This document shows positions 54,110-62,628 of a stretch of 64,000 nucleotides of DNA, one piece after another. Every line of letters begins with the position of its first letter. The stretch's first letter is position 1. The notes below the pieces were generated by a model. The model was given only the letters and a program-made list of their open reading frames with translations, ran no database searches and was not told where the DNA came from. Origin of the DNA: Hongsoonwoonella zoysiae (GTDB lineage Bacteria; Pseudomonadota; Alphaproteobacteria; Rhizobiales; Stappiaceae); assembly GCF_013266695.1 (NCBI RefSeq), contig NZ_JABRXF010000002.1:124001-188000 (forward strand), in the 5' to 3' direction. Made by a program: the position numbers and the translations under genes.

Positions 54110-55198
54110 ATGACGGCATCCGCCATCGAGATCGAAAACACATCGAAGGGCACGCGCGCCGATATACGCAACCGGGCCGCGATCAGGCTCTGGCTTTATG
54201 GCGTATGCCTGCTGATCCTGGCAATGGTCGTCGTGGGCGGGGCGACGCGGCTGACCGAATCCGGACTTTCCATTACCGAATGGAAACCGATCCACGGCGT
54301 GATCCCGCCGATCGGTGAGGCGGAGTGGCAGGAGGAATTCGCCAAATACCGCCAGATCCCGGAATATCAGCTCATTAACAAGGGGATGAGCCTTGAGGAA
54401 TTCAAGTTCATCTTCTGGTGGGAATGGGCGCACCGCCTGCTCGGCCGCTTTATCGGTGTCGCCTTTTTCGTTCCCATGGTCTGGTTCTGGGCGCGGGGAC
54501 AGGTGGAGCCCTGGCTGAAGCCAAGGCTCGTGGCGGGTTTTCTGCTTGGCGGATTGCAAGGGGCCGTCGGCTGGTGGATGGTGGCTTCTGGCCTTGTGGA
54601 GCGCACCGACGTCAGCCAATACAGGCTCGCCACGCATCTGACACTGGCGATCGTCATCTTCGCCTATCTCTTCTGGCTTGCGCGAAAGCTTGCCCCGGAA
54701 AGCCGGCCCGCAGAGACGATAGAGGCGACGCGCAAACATGGCTTCGGCGCAAGGGCGACACTCGCCCTTGTGATCTTCCAGATTTTCCTTGGCGGGCTCG
54801 TGGCGGGGCTGAACGCCGGCCTTACCTTCAACACATGGCCGCTGATGGACGGGCAATTCATCCCGGGCGGGCTTTTCGTCATGGAACCGGCTTGGCTCAA
54901 CGCGTTCGAGAACGTGATGACGGTGCAGTTCCAGCACCGGATGGTGGCCTATCTGGTGGCCGCGGCCGTGCTCTGGCAGGCGGTGAGGATTTTCGCCGAC
55001 AAGGACGCTGTGACACTGCGCATGCCGGCGGCGACATTGGCCGCGGCGGTGCTGGTGCAGGTGCTTTTCGGTATCGCCACGCTTTTGAAGCATGTGCCGC
55101 TCGACTATGCGCTCCTGCATCAGGCGATGGCGGTCATCGTGCTGGCGATTGCGGTGAATCTGACGGTTCTGACCGGAAAATCGCGCGTCGAAACGTGA
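54110..55198 (+). CDS. ctaA: Haem A synthase (Cox15/CtaA)
   Basis: Oxidises the methyl group of haem O to give haem A for cytochrome oxidase. 362 residues from ATG 54110; a GTG at 54080 with GGGG six bases before it is an equally possible start. Eight spans with the alphaproteobacterial motifs GGATRLTESGLSITEWKP, WEWAHRLLGRFIG, QGAVGWWMVASGL and, in the second half, FQHRMVAYL and LLHQAMAV, which supply the paired His ligands. Convergent with metY. Confidence 0.94.
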   Translation: MTASAIEIENTSKGTRADIRNRAAIRLWLYGVCLLILAMVVVGGATRLTESGLSITEWKPIHGVIPPIGEAEWQEEFAKYRQIPEYQLINKGMSLEEFKFIFWWEWAHRLLGRFIGVAFFVPMVWFWARGQVEPWLKPRLVAGFLLGGLQGAVGWWMVASGLVERTDVSQYRLATHLTLAIVIFAYLFWLARKLAPESRPAETIEATRKHGFGARATLALVIFQIFLGGLVAGLNAGLTFNTWPLMDGQFIPGGLFVMEPAWLNAFENVMTVQFQHRMVAYLVAAAVLWQAVRIFADKDAVTLRMPAATLAAAVLVQVLFGIATLLKHVPLDYALLHQAMAVIVLAIAVNLTVLTGKSRVET

Positions 55199-55202
55199 AA
55201 AA

Positions 55203-55227
55203 AGCCGGGCAAGGGTATTGCCCGGCT
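55203..55227. terminator. Terminator between convergent ctaA and metY
   Basis: Perfect 10-bp stem AGCCGGGCAA/TTGCCCGGCT with a GGGTA loop. On the minus strand a run of T follows directly (A-run at 55198-55203 on plus), so it is a good terminator for metY; on the plus strand the T tract is weak. Confidence 0.88.
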
Positions 55228-55251
55228 CGAATTTGTCTCAGATTGAATTCT

Positions 55252-56535
55252 TCAGACCGCCGCGAGCGCCTGCTCCAGATCGGCGATGATATCCTCCACA
55301 TCCTCAAGCCCGACCGAAAGACGCACGACATCCGGCCCCGCGCCGGCGGCCGTCTTCTGTTCGTCCGTCAACTGGCGGTGGGTGGTGGAAGCCGGATGGA
55401 TGATGAGCGAGCGCGTGTCGCCGATATTGGCGAGATGCGAATGCAGCTCCACGTTGGAAACGAGTGTCACGCCCGCGTCATAACCGCCCTTGACACCGAA
55501 GGTGAGCACCGCGCCGCCGCCCTTGGGCATGTATTTCTGCTGTAGCGAATGATAGGGATCGCCCTCAAGGCCGGCATAGGAAACCCACTCCACCTTGTCA
55601 TGGGTGGAGAGATATTCCGCCACCTTGCGCGCGCTGTCGCAATGGCGCTGCATCCTGAGGGGCAGGGTTTCGATGCCCGTCAGGATCAGGAATGAATTCA
55701 TCGGCGAGATCGCGGGCCCGAGGTCGCGCAGGCCAAGGACCCGGCAGGCGATGGCGAAGGCGAAATTGCCGAATGTCTCATGCAGGACCATGCCTGAATA
55801 TTCGGGCCGGGGCTCCGACAGCATGGGATAGTTGCCGGACGCAGACCAATCGAACGTGCCGCCGTCGACGATGACGCCGCCCATGGAATTGCCATGGCCG
55901 CCCATGAACTTCGTCAGCGAATGAACGACGATATCAGCGCCATGCTCGATCGGCCGGCAGAGATAGGGGGAGGCCAGCGTATTGTCGACGACGAGCGGAA
56001 TGCCCCTTTCCCTCGCTATGGCCGAAATCGCCTCGATATCGGTGACGACCCCACCCGGATTGGCAAGACTTTCGATGAAGATCGCGCGGGTGTTTTCGTC
56101 GATCTTGTCGGCGAAGCTCTGGGGGTCGGTCGCCTCGGTCCATTTCACTTCCCAGCCGAAGCTCTTGAAGGAGTGATTGAGCTGGTTGATCGAACCGCCG
56201 TAGAGCTTGTTGCCGGCAACGATATTGTCGCCCGGACGAAGCATCGCATGGAAGACGAGAAGCTGGGCCGCATGACCGGAAGCCACAGCAAGAGCCGCGG
56301 TGCCGCCTTCAAGCGCTGCCACGCGCTCTTCGAGAGCCGCCGTCGTCGGGTTGGTGATGCGCGTGTAGATGTTGCCGAAGGCCTGTAGCCCAAAGAGAGA
56401 GGCGGCGTGATCGACGTCGTCGAAGACGAAGGATGTCGTCTGGTAGATCGGCGTGACGCGAGCGCCCGTCGACGGGTCAGGCTGTGTGCCGGCATGGATG
56501 GCGAGCGTCGAAAAACCAGGAATACGGTCGGTCAT
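55252..56535 (-). CDS. metY: O-acetylhomoserine sulfhydrylase (aminocarboxypropyltransferase)
   Basis: PLP enzyme that makes homocysteine (or methionine) from O-acetylhomoserine and sulfide (or methanethiol). 427 residues, the long form typical of MetY. It has PIYQTTSFVFDDVDHAA, the active-site segment VHSLTKFMGGHGNSMGG with the PLP-binding Lys, and the NVELHSHLANIGDTRSLIIHPAS C-terminal region. AAGGGGGAAAG lies upstream of the ATG. I found no SAM-II riboswitch in the 63-base leader; an 18-base hairpin is present there. It follows the CoA-binding gene and may be co-transcribed with it. Confidence 0.94.
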   Translation of the reverse strand: MTDRIPGFSTLAIHAGTQPDPSTGARVTPIYQTTSFVFDDVDHAASLFGLQAFGNIYTRITNPTTAALEERVAALEGGTAALAVASGHAAQLLVFHAMLRPGDNIVAGNKLYGGSINQLNHSFKSFGWEVKWTEATDPQSFADKIDENTRAIFIESLANPGGVVTDIEAISAIARERGIPLVVDNTLASPYLCRPIEHGADIVVHSLTKFMGGHGNSMGGVIVDGGTFDWSASGNYPMLSEPRPEYSGMVLHETFGNFAFAIACRVLGLRDLGPAISPMNSFLILTGIETLPLRMQRHCDSARKVAEYLSTHDKVEWVSYAGLEGDPYHSLQQKYMPKGGGAVLTFGVKGGYDAGVTLVSNVELHSHLANIGDTRSLIIHPASTTHRQLTDEQKTAAGAGPDVVRLSVGLEDVEDIIADLEQALAAV

Positions 56536-56580
56536 GCGCTTTCCCCCTTATTTGGTCGCTGGAATTATTGGTTCTCGTAT

Positions 56581-56598
56581 CGGAAATAATGATTTCCG
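56581..56598 (-). promoter_or_regulatory. Hairpin in the leader between the CoA-binding gene and metY
   Basis: A perfect 7-bp stem CGGAAAT/ATTTCCG with a four-base loop directly after the stop codon of the CoA-binding gene. No T-run follows, so it could be an mRNA stabiliser or a weak attenuator rather than a terminator. Confidence 0.4.
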
Positions 56599-57144
56599 TC
56601 AGCCCTTCTGATTTGCGCGCGAGTTGATACCCGGCAAGCCGCGATGCTGGAAGCCGGCCTTGAGCGCAGGGCGCTTTGCGGAGATCACGCGCGAATTCAC
56701 CCCCGTCCAGCCGATCTCGCCGGAAAGCCTGCCGTATTCGATCTTCGGGCAGCGGTTCATCACGACCTTGACATCTTCCGCCTCCGCATGCGCCGCCGCC
56801 GCGTCGTTGCGGATCGTGAGCTGCATCCAGATGACCTTCGGCTTCGGGTCGAGCTTCAACGCATCGTCCACGACCCCGCCCGCGGCTTCCGATGCGCGGA
56901 AAATATCCACCATGTCGATCGGCTTAGGTACGTCGGAAAGCGAGGCATAAACCGTCTGGCCGAGAATTTCCTTGCCCGCCTGGCCCGGATTTATCGGGAT
57001 GACGTCATAGCCCTTCGCGAGCAGGTATTTCAGCACGAAATAGGATGGGCGCACGGGGTTTGCGCTGGCGCCCACCATGGCGATGGTCTTCACCTCGTCG
57101 AGGATGCCGCGGATATATGCGTCCGTATAACTGTCGTGGTTCAT
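56599..57144 (-). CDS. CoA-binding domain protein (YccU type)
   Basis: 181 residues with a Rossmann-type CoA-binding domain: TIAMVGASANPVRPSYFVLK near the N-terminus, YDVIPINPGQAGKEILGQ in the middle, and VIWMQLTIRNDAAAAHAEAE followed by NRCPKIEYGRL at the end. These proteins are of unknown role. The start ATG 57144 overlaps the stop of the upstream crotonase gene (ATGA), so the two are coupled; metY follows after 63 bases. Confidence 0.87.
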   Translation of the reverse strand: MNHDSYTDAYIRGILDEVKTIAMVGASANPVRPSYFVLKYLLAKGYDVIPINPGQAGKEILGQTVYASLSDVPKPIDMVDIFRASEAAGGVVDDALKLDPKPKVIWMQLTIRNDAAAAHAEAEDVKVVMNRCPKIEYGRLSGEIGWTGVNSRVISAKRPALKAGFQHRGLPGINSRANQKG

Positions 57145-57974
57145 TTGCCCGTCCATTCCGGCTTGCGCTTTTGCAGGAAAGCGTTGATGCCTTCTTCCGC
57201 GTCGCGAGCAAGCATGTTCTCCACCATCACGTTCGCGCAATAGTCGTAAGCGTCGGACAGCGACATTTCCGCCTGGTTGTAGAAGGCTTCCTTGCCGATT
57301 TTCACCGTCAGCGGCGACTTGGAAGCGATCGTCTCCGCGTATTTCTTCACCACCGGCTCCAGATAATCCTTCGGCACGATGCGGTTTATCAGGCCGAATT
57401 CCTTGGCGGTGGAGGCGTCTATCGTCTCGCCGGTCAGAAGCATCTCCATCGCCTGCTTGCGCGACACGTTGCGCGAAAGCGCGACCATCGGCGTGGAGCA
57501 GAAAAGCCCGATGTTGACGCCCGGCGTGCAGAAGGTGGCGGTATCCGTCGTTATAGCCAGATCGCAGGAAGCAACCAGTTGGGCGCCGGCTGCCGTCGCA
57601 AGGCCCTCCACCACGGCGATGACCGGCTTCGGCAGGCGGACGACGGTTTGCATGAGCGTGGAGCAGCGGCCCATCATCTCCACGTAATAGGCCCGGCCAC
57701 GGTCGTCATGCGCGCGCGCCGCCGTCATCTCCTTCAGATCATGGCCGGCGCAAAAGACATTGCCCGTCGAGCGGATTACCACGACCTTGACGTCCGGGTT
57801 GGCCGCAGCCGCCTCCAGAGAAGCCTGAAGGCCCGCCATCATTTCCTCCGAAAGCGAGTTCTTGCGTTCGGGCCGCTGCATGGTGAGCGTCAGGATGCCG
57901 TTTTCCAGGCTTTCGCCAACGGGCGGTGACAGGTCGTTTGCGGGAGCCTGCGCTCCTTTGTAAGGGGCTGTCAT
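57141..57974 (-). CDS. Crotonase-family protein annotated as enoyl-CoA hydratase, catalytic Glu pair absent
   Basis: 277 residues. The crotonase fold is clear from RPERKNSLSEEM, FCAGHDLKEM (oxyanion hole) and VVEGLATAAGAQLVASCDLA. However, the two glutamates of true enoyl-CoA hydratases are replaced: Gln stands in the GxxE position (AAGAQL) and Gly follows Pro in FCTPGVNIG where PE is expected. It resembles the ECHDC3 group, whose reaction is not certain. I infer a CoA-thioester enzyme or binding protein, not a standard hydratase. It begins the crotonase / CoA-binding / metY run. Confidence 0.88.
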   Translation of the reverse strand: MTAPYKGAQAPANDLSPPVGESLENGILTLTMQRPERKNSLSEEMMAGLQASLEAAAANPDVKVVVIRSTGNVFCAGHDLKEMTAARAHDDRGRAYYVEMMGRCSTLMQTVVRLPKPVIAVVEGLATAAGAQLVASCDLAITTDTATFCTPGVNIGLFCSTPMVALSRNVSRKQAMEMLLTGETIDASTAKEFGLINRIVPKDYLEPVVKKYAETIASKSPLTVKIGKEAFYNQAEMSLSDAYDYCANVMVENMLARDAEEGINAFLQKRKPEWTGK

Positions 57975-58111
57975 GGCGTTCCTCCGTGGTATTTCTCTCT
58001 GTCCCTTATAGATGAGATGCAGACGGTTTCGATAGCCGCCAAAAAGCCGACTTGCAGTATGCGATTTCCGACCTTAGGCAAAGGTATGACGAATTGCGGA
58101 GGAGGGCGTCT

Positions 58112-58537
58112 ATGCAGCCGGTCATGACGATCGACGAAATTTCCGACTTTCTGGATCGGGAGTTCCCGCAGATCCACGACCGGGGCAGGGTCTATTCCTT
58201 CACGTCGATCGAGCCGGGCAGGGCAAGCCTCAGATTTTCGGCAAATGAGCGGCACCTGCGCCCCGGCGGCACTGTGTCGGGCCCCACCATGATGGAGATG
58301 GCCGATCTTGCGGCTTATGTCGTGATTCTCGGCCATATCGGGCCGGTGGCCCTTGCCGTGACGACGAACCTTAACATCAATTTCCTGCGAAAGCCGGAGC
58401 CGGGCGCGCTTATCGCCGAATGCTCGCTCCTCAAGCTCGGCAAGCGGCTCGCGATCACCGAATGCGGCATCAGGAGCGAGGCGGGGCCGGACCTCGTCGC
58501 CCACGCGACGGTGACCTATTCCATCCCGCCGAGGTGA
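58112..58537 (+). CDS. PaaI-type thioesterase (hotdog fold)
   Basis: 141 residues. A single hotdog domain with LRPGGTVSGPTMMEMADLAAYV near 52-73, containing the Gly-rich segment and the acidic residue of the PaaI active site, and AVTTNLNINFLRKPEPGALIAE, the family's second strand motif. Hydrolyses acyl-CoA thioesters; the natural acyl group is unknown. GGAGGAGGG lies shortly before the ATG at 58112, deciding against an earlier start at 58052. It is divergent from the crotonase gene. Confidence 0.87.
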   Translation: MQPVMTIDEISDFLDREFPQIHDRGRVYSFTSIEPGRASLRFSANERHLRPGGTVSGPTMMEMADLAAYVVILGHIGPVALAVTTNLNINFLRKPEPGALIAECSLLKLGKRLAITECGIRSEAGPDLVAHATVTYSIPPR

Positions 58538-58630
58538 GAAAACGGAGTGCATTTGTGTGGTAATATATTACCGAATTTATAAGACATTGAAATAATTAAA
58601 TAAATTAATGATGCACCTGAATCTTTGTGC

Positions 58631-58659
58631 TTGACGCCGCGCGCGGGCCGCCGTATTAC
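58631..58659 (+). promoter_or_regulatory. Sigma-70-type promoter of rplM-rpsI
   Basis: TTGACG (58631-58636) and TATTAC (58654-58659) are separated by exactly 17 bases, close to the rhizobial housekeeping consensus. Transcription would start near 58667, giving a leader of about 80 bases before rplM. The A+T-rich stretch just upstream (58550-58625) fits an UP-element-like role. Confidence 0.75.
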
Positions 58660-58748
58660 CCCTGCCTTGAGAGGACGGGGCGACCCGTGAGCGCCAGTCA
58701 AGGCGCGCCTCAACCGGTTTCATCAACTGAACCTATGGATCAAACCCC

Positions 58749-59213
58749 ATGAAGACCTACTCCGCCAAGCCGGCCGAGGTCGACAAAAAGTGGATCTTGA
58801 TCGACGCCGAGGGCGTTGTGGTTGGCCGTCTGGCCGCCTTCATCGCCAACACTCTGCGCGGCAAGACCAAGGCGACCTACACCCCGCATGTCGACTGCGG
58901 CGACAACGTCATCGTGATCAACGCCGACAAGGTGGTGCTCACCGGCCGCAAGTACAACAACAAGAAGTACTACTGGCACACGGGATACCCCGGCGGCATC
59001 AAGGAGCGCACGGCGCGTGCGATCCTAGAAGGGCGCTTCCCCGAGCGCGTGCTGGAAAAGGCCGTTGAGCGCATGATCCCGCGCGGGCCGCTCGGCCGCC
59101 GCCAGCTGAAGAACCTCCGGGTCTACGCCGGCGCCGAACATCCGCACGAAGCCCAGTCGCCGGAAGTCGTCGACTTCAAGGCGAAGAGCGCGAAGAACTG
59201 GAAGGCATTTTGA
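58749..59213 (+). CDS. rplM: 50S ribosomal protein L13
   Basis: 154 residues, full length. Begins [15 protein letters not shown] and shows the family signatures [17 protein letters not shown], the [18 protein letters not shown] segment, [16 protein letters not shown] and [17 protein letters not shown]-like C-terminal helix. rpsI follows after two bases, the universal L13-S9 pair. Preceded by a strong promoter (58631-58659). Confidence 0.98.
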   Translation: MKTYSAKPAEVDKKWILIDAEGVVVGRLAAFIANTLRGKTKATYTPHVDCGDNVIVINADKVVLTGRKYNNKKYYWHTGYPGGIKERTARAILEGRFPERVLEKAVERMIPRGPLGRRQLKNLRVYAGAEHPHEAQSPEVVDFKAKSAKNWKAF

Positions 59214-59215
59214 TC

Positions 59216-59692
59216 ATGGCTGAGCTGCAGTCCCTCGAAGAACTCGGCAATGCCGTCGGCACCAGCGAGCCGGAAGCCCCGGTTTACGTGCAGAAGCTCG
59301 ACGCGCAGGGCCGCGCCTATGCCACCGGCAAGCGCAAGGACGCGATCGCGCGCGTCTGGCTGAAGCCCGGCACAGGCAAGATCCTCGTCAACAAGAAGGA
59401 CTTCACGTCCTACTTCGCGCGCCCTGTGCTGCAGATGATCCTGCAGCAGCCGATTTACGTCGTCGATCGTGACGGCCAGTACGACATCGTCGCGACCGTG
59501 ACGGGCGGCGGCCTGTCCGGCCAGGCGGGCGCGCTGCGCCACGGCATCGCCAAGGCGCTGACCCACTATGAGCCGGACCTTCGCGGCCCGCTCAAGAAGG
59601 GCGGCTTCCTGACGCGCGATAGCCGTACGGTGGAGCGCAAGAAGTACGGCAAGCGCAAGGCGCGCCGGAGCTTCCAGTTCTCCAAGCGTTGA
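59216..59692 (+). CDS. rpsI: 30S ribosomal protein S9
   Basis: 158 residues. The conserved core ([20 protein letters not shown], then [19 protein letters not shown]) and the C-terminal [20 protein letters not shown] with the terminal KR needed in the P site are all present. The N-terminal 35 residues are an acidic extension common in alphaproteobacteria. ATG 59216 lies two bases after the rplM stop; a TTG two codons earlier overlaps it but is less likely. Confidence 0.98.
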   Translation: MAELQSLEELGNAVGTSEPEAPVYVQKLDAQGRAYATGKRKDAIARVWLKPGTGKILVNKKDFTSYFARPVLQMILQQPIYVVDRDGQYDIVATVTGGGLSGQAGALRHGIAKALTHYEPDLRGPLKKGGFLTRDSRTVERKKYGKRKARRSFQFSKR

Positions 59693-59720
59693 TCATACGC
59701 TTCGGGATATACGAGAATTC

Positions 59721-59752
59721 AAAGGGCTGCGAATTTCGCGGCCCTTTTTTAT
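59721..59752 (+). terminator. Intrinsic terminator of the rplM-rpsI operon
   Basis: Stem AAAGGGC-GCGAA paired with TTCGC-GCCCTTT, with a bulge, followed by a run of T. It starts 29 bases after the rpsI stop. The remaining bases to 59909 are A+T-rich without a gene. Confidence 0.9.
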
Positions 59753-59909
59753 TGATCGCAAGATAAAGGCAAGCCGTTGGACGCACTGGAGATGGCGGCT
59801 GTTGTTTTTGTACTTTATTGAAAAATTTTTGGGTGCGGCGGTCAAGCAGCGCGCCATAGGACGAAAACAGGATTTAGTGCGCTTTCGACCTTTGTGATGT
59901 CCTTGGATA

Positions 59910-61586
59910 TCAACGCACCAGATTGACGCCGCGAATGCCTGCGAGGCGCAATGCAAGCTGTGTGAGAACGAGAAATGCGACAACCGTCGCCATTATGCAG
60001 ACAGCGAAGGCGGCCGCCTGGTTGAGCGCGCCGCGGTCATCCAGATAGAGCACCGAAACAGCGGCAAGTTGCGTTGACGGGGTGATCAGGAAGATCACCG
60101 CCGAAAGCGTGACCATGGCGCGCATGAAGAAGAATACGCCGACCGCCAGCACGGTCGGCCAGATCATTGGCAGGGTCACCCGCCACACCGTCCTCAGCTT
60201 GGTCGCCCCAAGCGTCGCCGATGCCTCGTCGAAGGTTGAGCTGATTTGCTTTATGTTGGTGGTCGCCAGCAGGAATCCTTGCGCGTGATAGTGATAGACG
60301 TTGCACACCGCGATAATAAGGATCGTGTCGTAGATCCAGTAAACCGGCTGGCCGGGCGTGTTGAAAGCAAGGATGTATCCGAGGCCCAGTACCATGCCCG
60401 GCACGGCGGCGGGCAGGATCGCCAGGAAATAGAGAATGCGGTTTGCGCGCATGGGAAATGCGTGGTTGGCATACGCCGCGCCGGTTACGAAGACGATTGC
60501 GAGAAGCGCCGTGAGGATCGCCACGGAAATGCTCGTCCACAGGGGCTGGATGCCGTTTTGCACGTCGAATTGGTAGTGGCGCAGCGACAGGCTGAGATTA
60601 TAGGGCCAAAGCCTGACGAAACTTGCGTAGATCACAATGGCGACCAGTGAAAGGATCGCCAGCGCCACGAGCACCGAATAGGCGAACCAGGCCGCGTCAC
60701 GCGCCGGGTTCGGTCGCGGTACCAACGGCACCGACTGCGAAGTCAGTGAGGCGAACTGCCGTCGGGCAATCCATTTCTCTCCTGTGACGGCAAGCGCGGC
60801 GGGCAGGAGAAGCAGCACGCCGATCACCGCCCCCATGGCGAAATTCGCCTGACCTGAAACCTGGTTATAGATTTCCACCGCAAGCACGGAGTAGTTCCCG
60901 CCGATAACGACCGGATTGCCGAAGTCGGTGATAACGATGGTGAAGACGACGAAGGCTGCCGACGCTATTCCGTAACGCGTGCCTGGCAGCGTCACCGTCC
61001 GGAAAATTCGCCATGGTCCGGCTCCCAGGCTTTCCGCCGACTCATAGAGCCGCGCATCGGCGACCGCGAGCGCTGTAGACAGGATCAAAAAGGCGTGCGG
61101 AAACGCATAGACCGTATCCGAGATGAAAATGCCCCAGAAACCATAGATGTCGATTTCCGTGCCGAATGTGCGATTGACGAACCCGTTGCGGCCGAGCAGG
61201 AACTGCAGCCCCAGCGCCTGCACCAATGATGGCGAAAACACCGGCAGCAGCGCGATAATTCTCAAAACGCCCTTGAATGGCATGCAGGTGCGCTGAACCG
61301 CATAGGCAAACCCGTACGCAAGCACCAGCGTGGTCAGCGTCACGCTTATGCCGACTTCGAACGTGTTGCCGACGACTGTGACGAAGCGCGCATCGGTAAA
61401 GTAGCGCACGAAGTTGTCGAGGCCGATGCCTTCCGGCGTCACGAAGGAATTTTTCAAGATCGCCCACAGCGGAACCAGGACGAAGGTGACGAGCAGGAGA
61501 CCGGTCGCCCCGACCGTGAAGACGCCGAACAACCGGTCCGAGTCAGGTAGGGCGGAAGCCCGCGCCTTTGATGATAAGACGCTCAT
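59910..61586 (-). CDS. ABC transporter permease, two fused membrane domains (2-aminoethylphosphonate/iron type)
   Basis: 558 residues with about twelve spans. Each half has an EAA loop that contacts the ATPase: ESAESLGAGPWRIFRTVTLP near 188-207 and EASATLGATKLRTVWRVTLP near 465-484. Fused permeases of this length occur in Fe(III) transporters (FbpB/SfuB) and in 2-aminoethylphosphonate transporters; the neighbouring binding protein resembles the latter. The ATG at 61586 overlaps the ATPase gene stop (ATGA). The gene is last in a three-gene operon. Confidence 0.9.
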   Translation of the reverse strand: MSVLSSKARASALPDSDRLFGVFTVGATGLLLVTFVLVPLWAILKNSFVTPEGIGLDNFVRYFTDARFVTVVGNTFEVGISVTLTTLVLAYGFAYAVQRTCMPFKGVLRIIALLPVFSPSLVQALGLQFLLGRNGFVNRTFGTEIDIYGFWGIFISDTVYAFPHAFLILSTALAVADARLYESAESLGAGPWRIFRTVTLPGTRYGIASAAFVVFTIVITDFGNPVVIGGNYSVLAVEIYNQVSGQANFAMGAVIGVLLLLPAALAVTGEKWIARRQFASLTSQSVPLVPRPNPARDAAWFAYSVLVALAILSLVAIVIYASFVRLWPYNLSLSLRHYQFDVQNGIQPLWTSISVAILTALLAIVFVTGAAYANHAFPMRANRILYFLAILPAAVPGMVLGLGYILAFNTPGQPVYWIYDTILIIAVCNVYHYHAQGFLLATTNIKQISSTFDEASATLGATKLRTVWRVTLPMIWPTVLAVGVFFFMRAMVTLSAVIFLITPSTQLAAVSVLYLDDRGALNQAAAFAVCIMATVVAFLVLTQLALRLAGIRGVNLVR

Positions 61587-62578
61587 TGCGACGATACGGC
61601 AAGCCGCCTTACCCGATCGACGGGCAGGTCGAATGTTACTGTGTCGCCCACGTTCATGCGCCTGCGCCGACCATGGACCTCGATTTCGATTTCCTGGCCT
61701 CCGGCCTCCACGCCGAGCCGCATGGTGTTGCCCAGAAAAGCGACCTTGCGCACCTTCCCGCTATGCGCCCCGCCCTCGGACAGGACCACGTGCTCGGGCC
61801 TGATCGCCAGCGCTGCCTCGCCCGCCGACCCGTCGAAGCCGGCACGCAACTGCGGGCTGTTGAGCATGTTTATGCGGCCGATGAACTCTCCCACGAAGCG
61901 GGTCGCAGGTTCCCAGTATAGCTCTTCTGCAGTGCCGACCTGCTCGATCCGGCCACGATTCATCGCGACGATGCGGTCGGCCATCTCCATCGCTTCGTCC
62001 TGATCGTGCGTCACCATGATGGTGGTAATACCGAGCCGCTTCTGCAATTCGCTTATCTCGCCGCGCAAGGATTCACGCACCTTGGCGTCAAGCGCCGACA
62101 AGGGTTCGTCGAGCAGGAGCACCGCAGGCTCAGGTGCGAGCGCGCGGGCAAGCGCGACGCGCTGTTGCATGCCGCCGGAAAGTTCGTGCGGATGCTTCTC
62201 CGCGTGTTGGCCGAGATGGACAAGGTCAAGCATCTCGCCGACGCGCGCCTTGATCTTCTCCTTCTCCCATTTGCGGCATTCGAGCCCATAGGCAATGTTG
62301 CGGGCGACCGATAGATTGGGGAATAGCGAATAGGACTGGAAAACGACGCCGAAATTGCGCTTTCGCGCCGGAAGCCCGGAAAGGTCGGTCCCTTCGAGCA
62401 GGATCTCGCCTTCGTCCAGTGTCTCCAGACCGGCGACGAGACGCAGCAAGGTCGTCTTGCCACAGCCTGACGGCCCGAGAAAACAGACGAATTCGCCCTC
62501 GGAAAGGTCGAGGTCGACGTGATCCACCGCCAAAACGGAGCCGAAGCGCTTGGTGACGCCGCGCAGGCTCAGGAACAT
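61583..62578 (-). CDS. ABC transporter ATP-binding protein (2-aminoethylphosphonate/iron type)
   Basis: 331 residues. All nucleotide-binding motifs are intact: Walker A GPSGCGKTT, Q loop FQSYSLFPNL, signature LSGGMQQRVALARAL, Walker B LLLDEPLSALD, and switch His in VTHDQDEAM. The C-terminal 90 residues are a TOBE domain (IRPEHVVLSEGG, VRKVAFLGNTMRLGVEAGG) usual in CUT1/FbpC-type ATPases. The ATG at 62578 is used; a TTG at 62596 is in frame. Coupled to the permease by a four-base overlap. Confidence 0.93.
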   Translation of the reverse strand: MFLSLRGVTKRFGSVLAVDHVDLDLSEGEFVCFLGPSGCGKTTLLRLVAGLETLDEGEILLEGTDLSGLPARKRNFGVVFQSYSLFPNLSVARNIAYGLECRKWEKEKIKARVGEMLDLVHLGQHAEKHPHELSGGMQQRVALARALAPEPAVLLLDEPLSALDAKVRESLRGEISELQKRLGITTIMVTHDQDEAMEMADRIVAMNRGRIEQVGTAEELYWEPATRFVGEFIGRINMLNSPQLRAGFDGSAGEAALAIRPEHVVLSEGGAHSGKVRKVAFLGNTMRLGVEAGGQEIEIEVHGRRRRMNVGDTVTFDLPVDRVRRLAVSSQ

Positions 62579-62628
62579 GGAACCCCCCAATGGCAAGCGG
62601 GGCTGCCCGTGCCGCCCCGCCGATTATT

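Noticed and set aside
56536-56598. SAM-II riboswitch in front of metY
   Set aside because: The leader is too short and lacks the conserved pseudoknot segments; only a simple hairpin is present.
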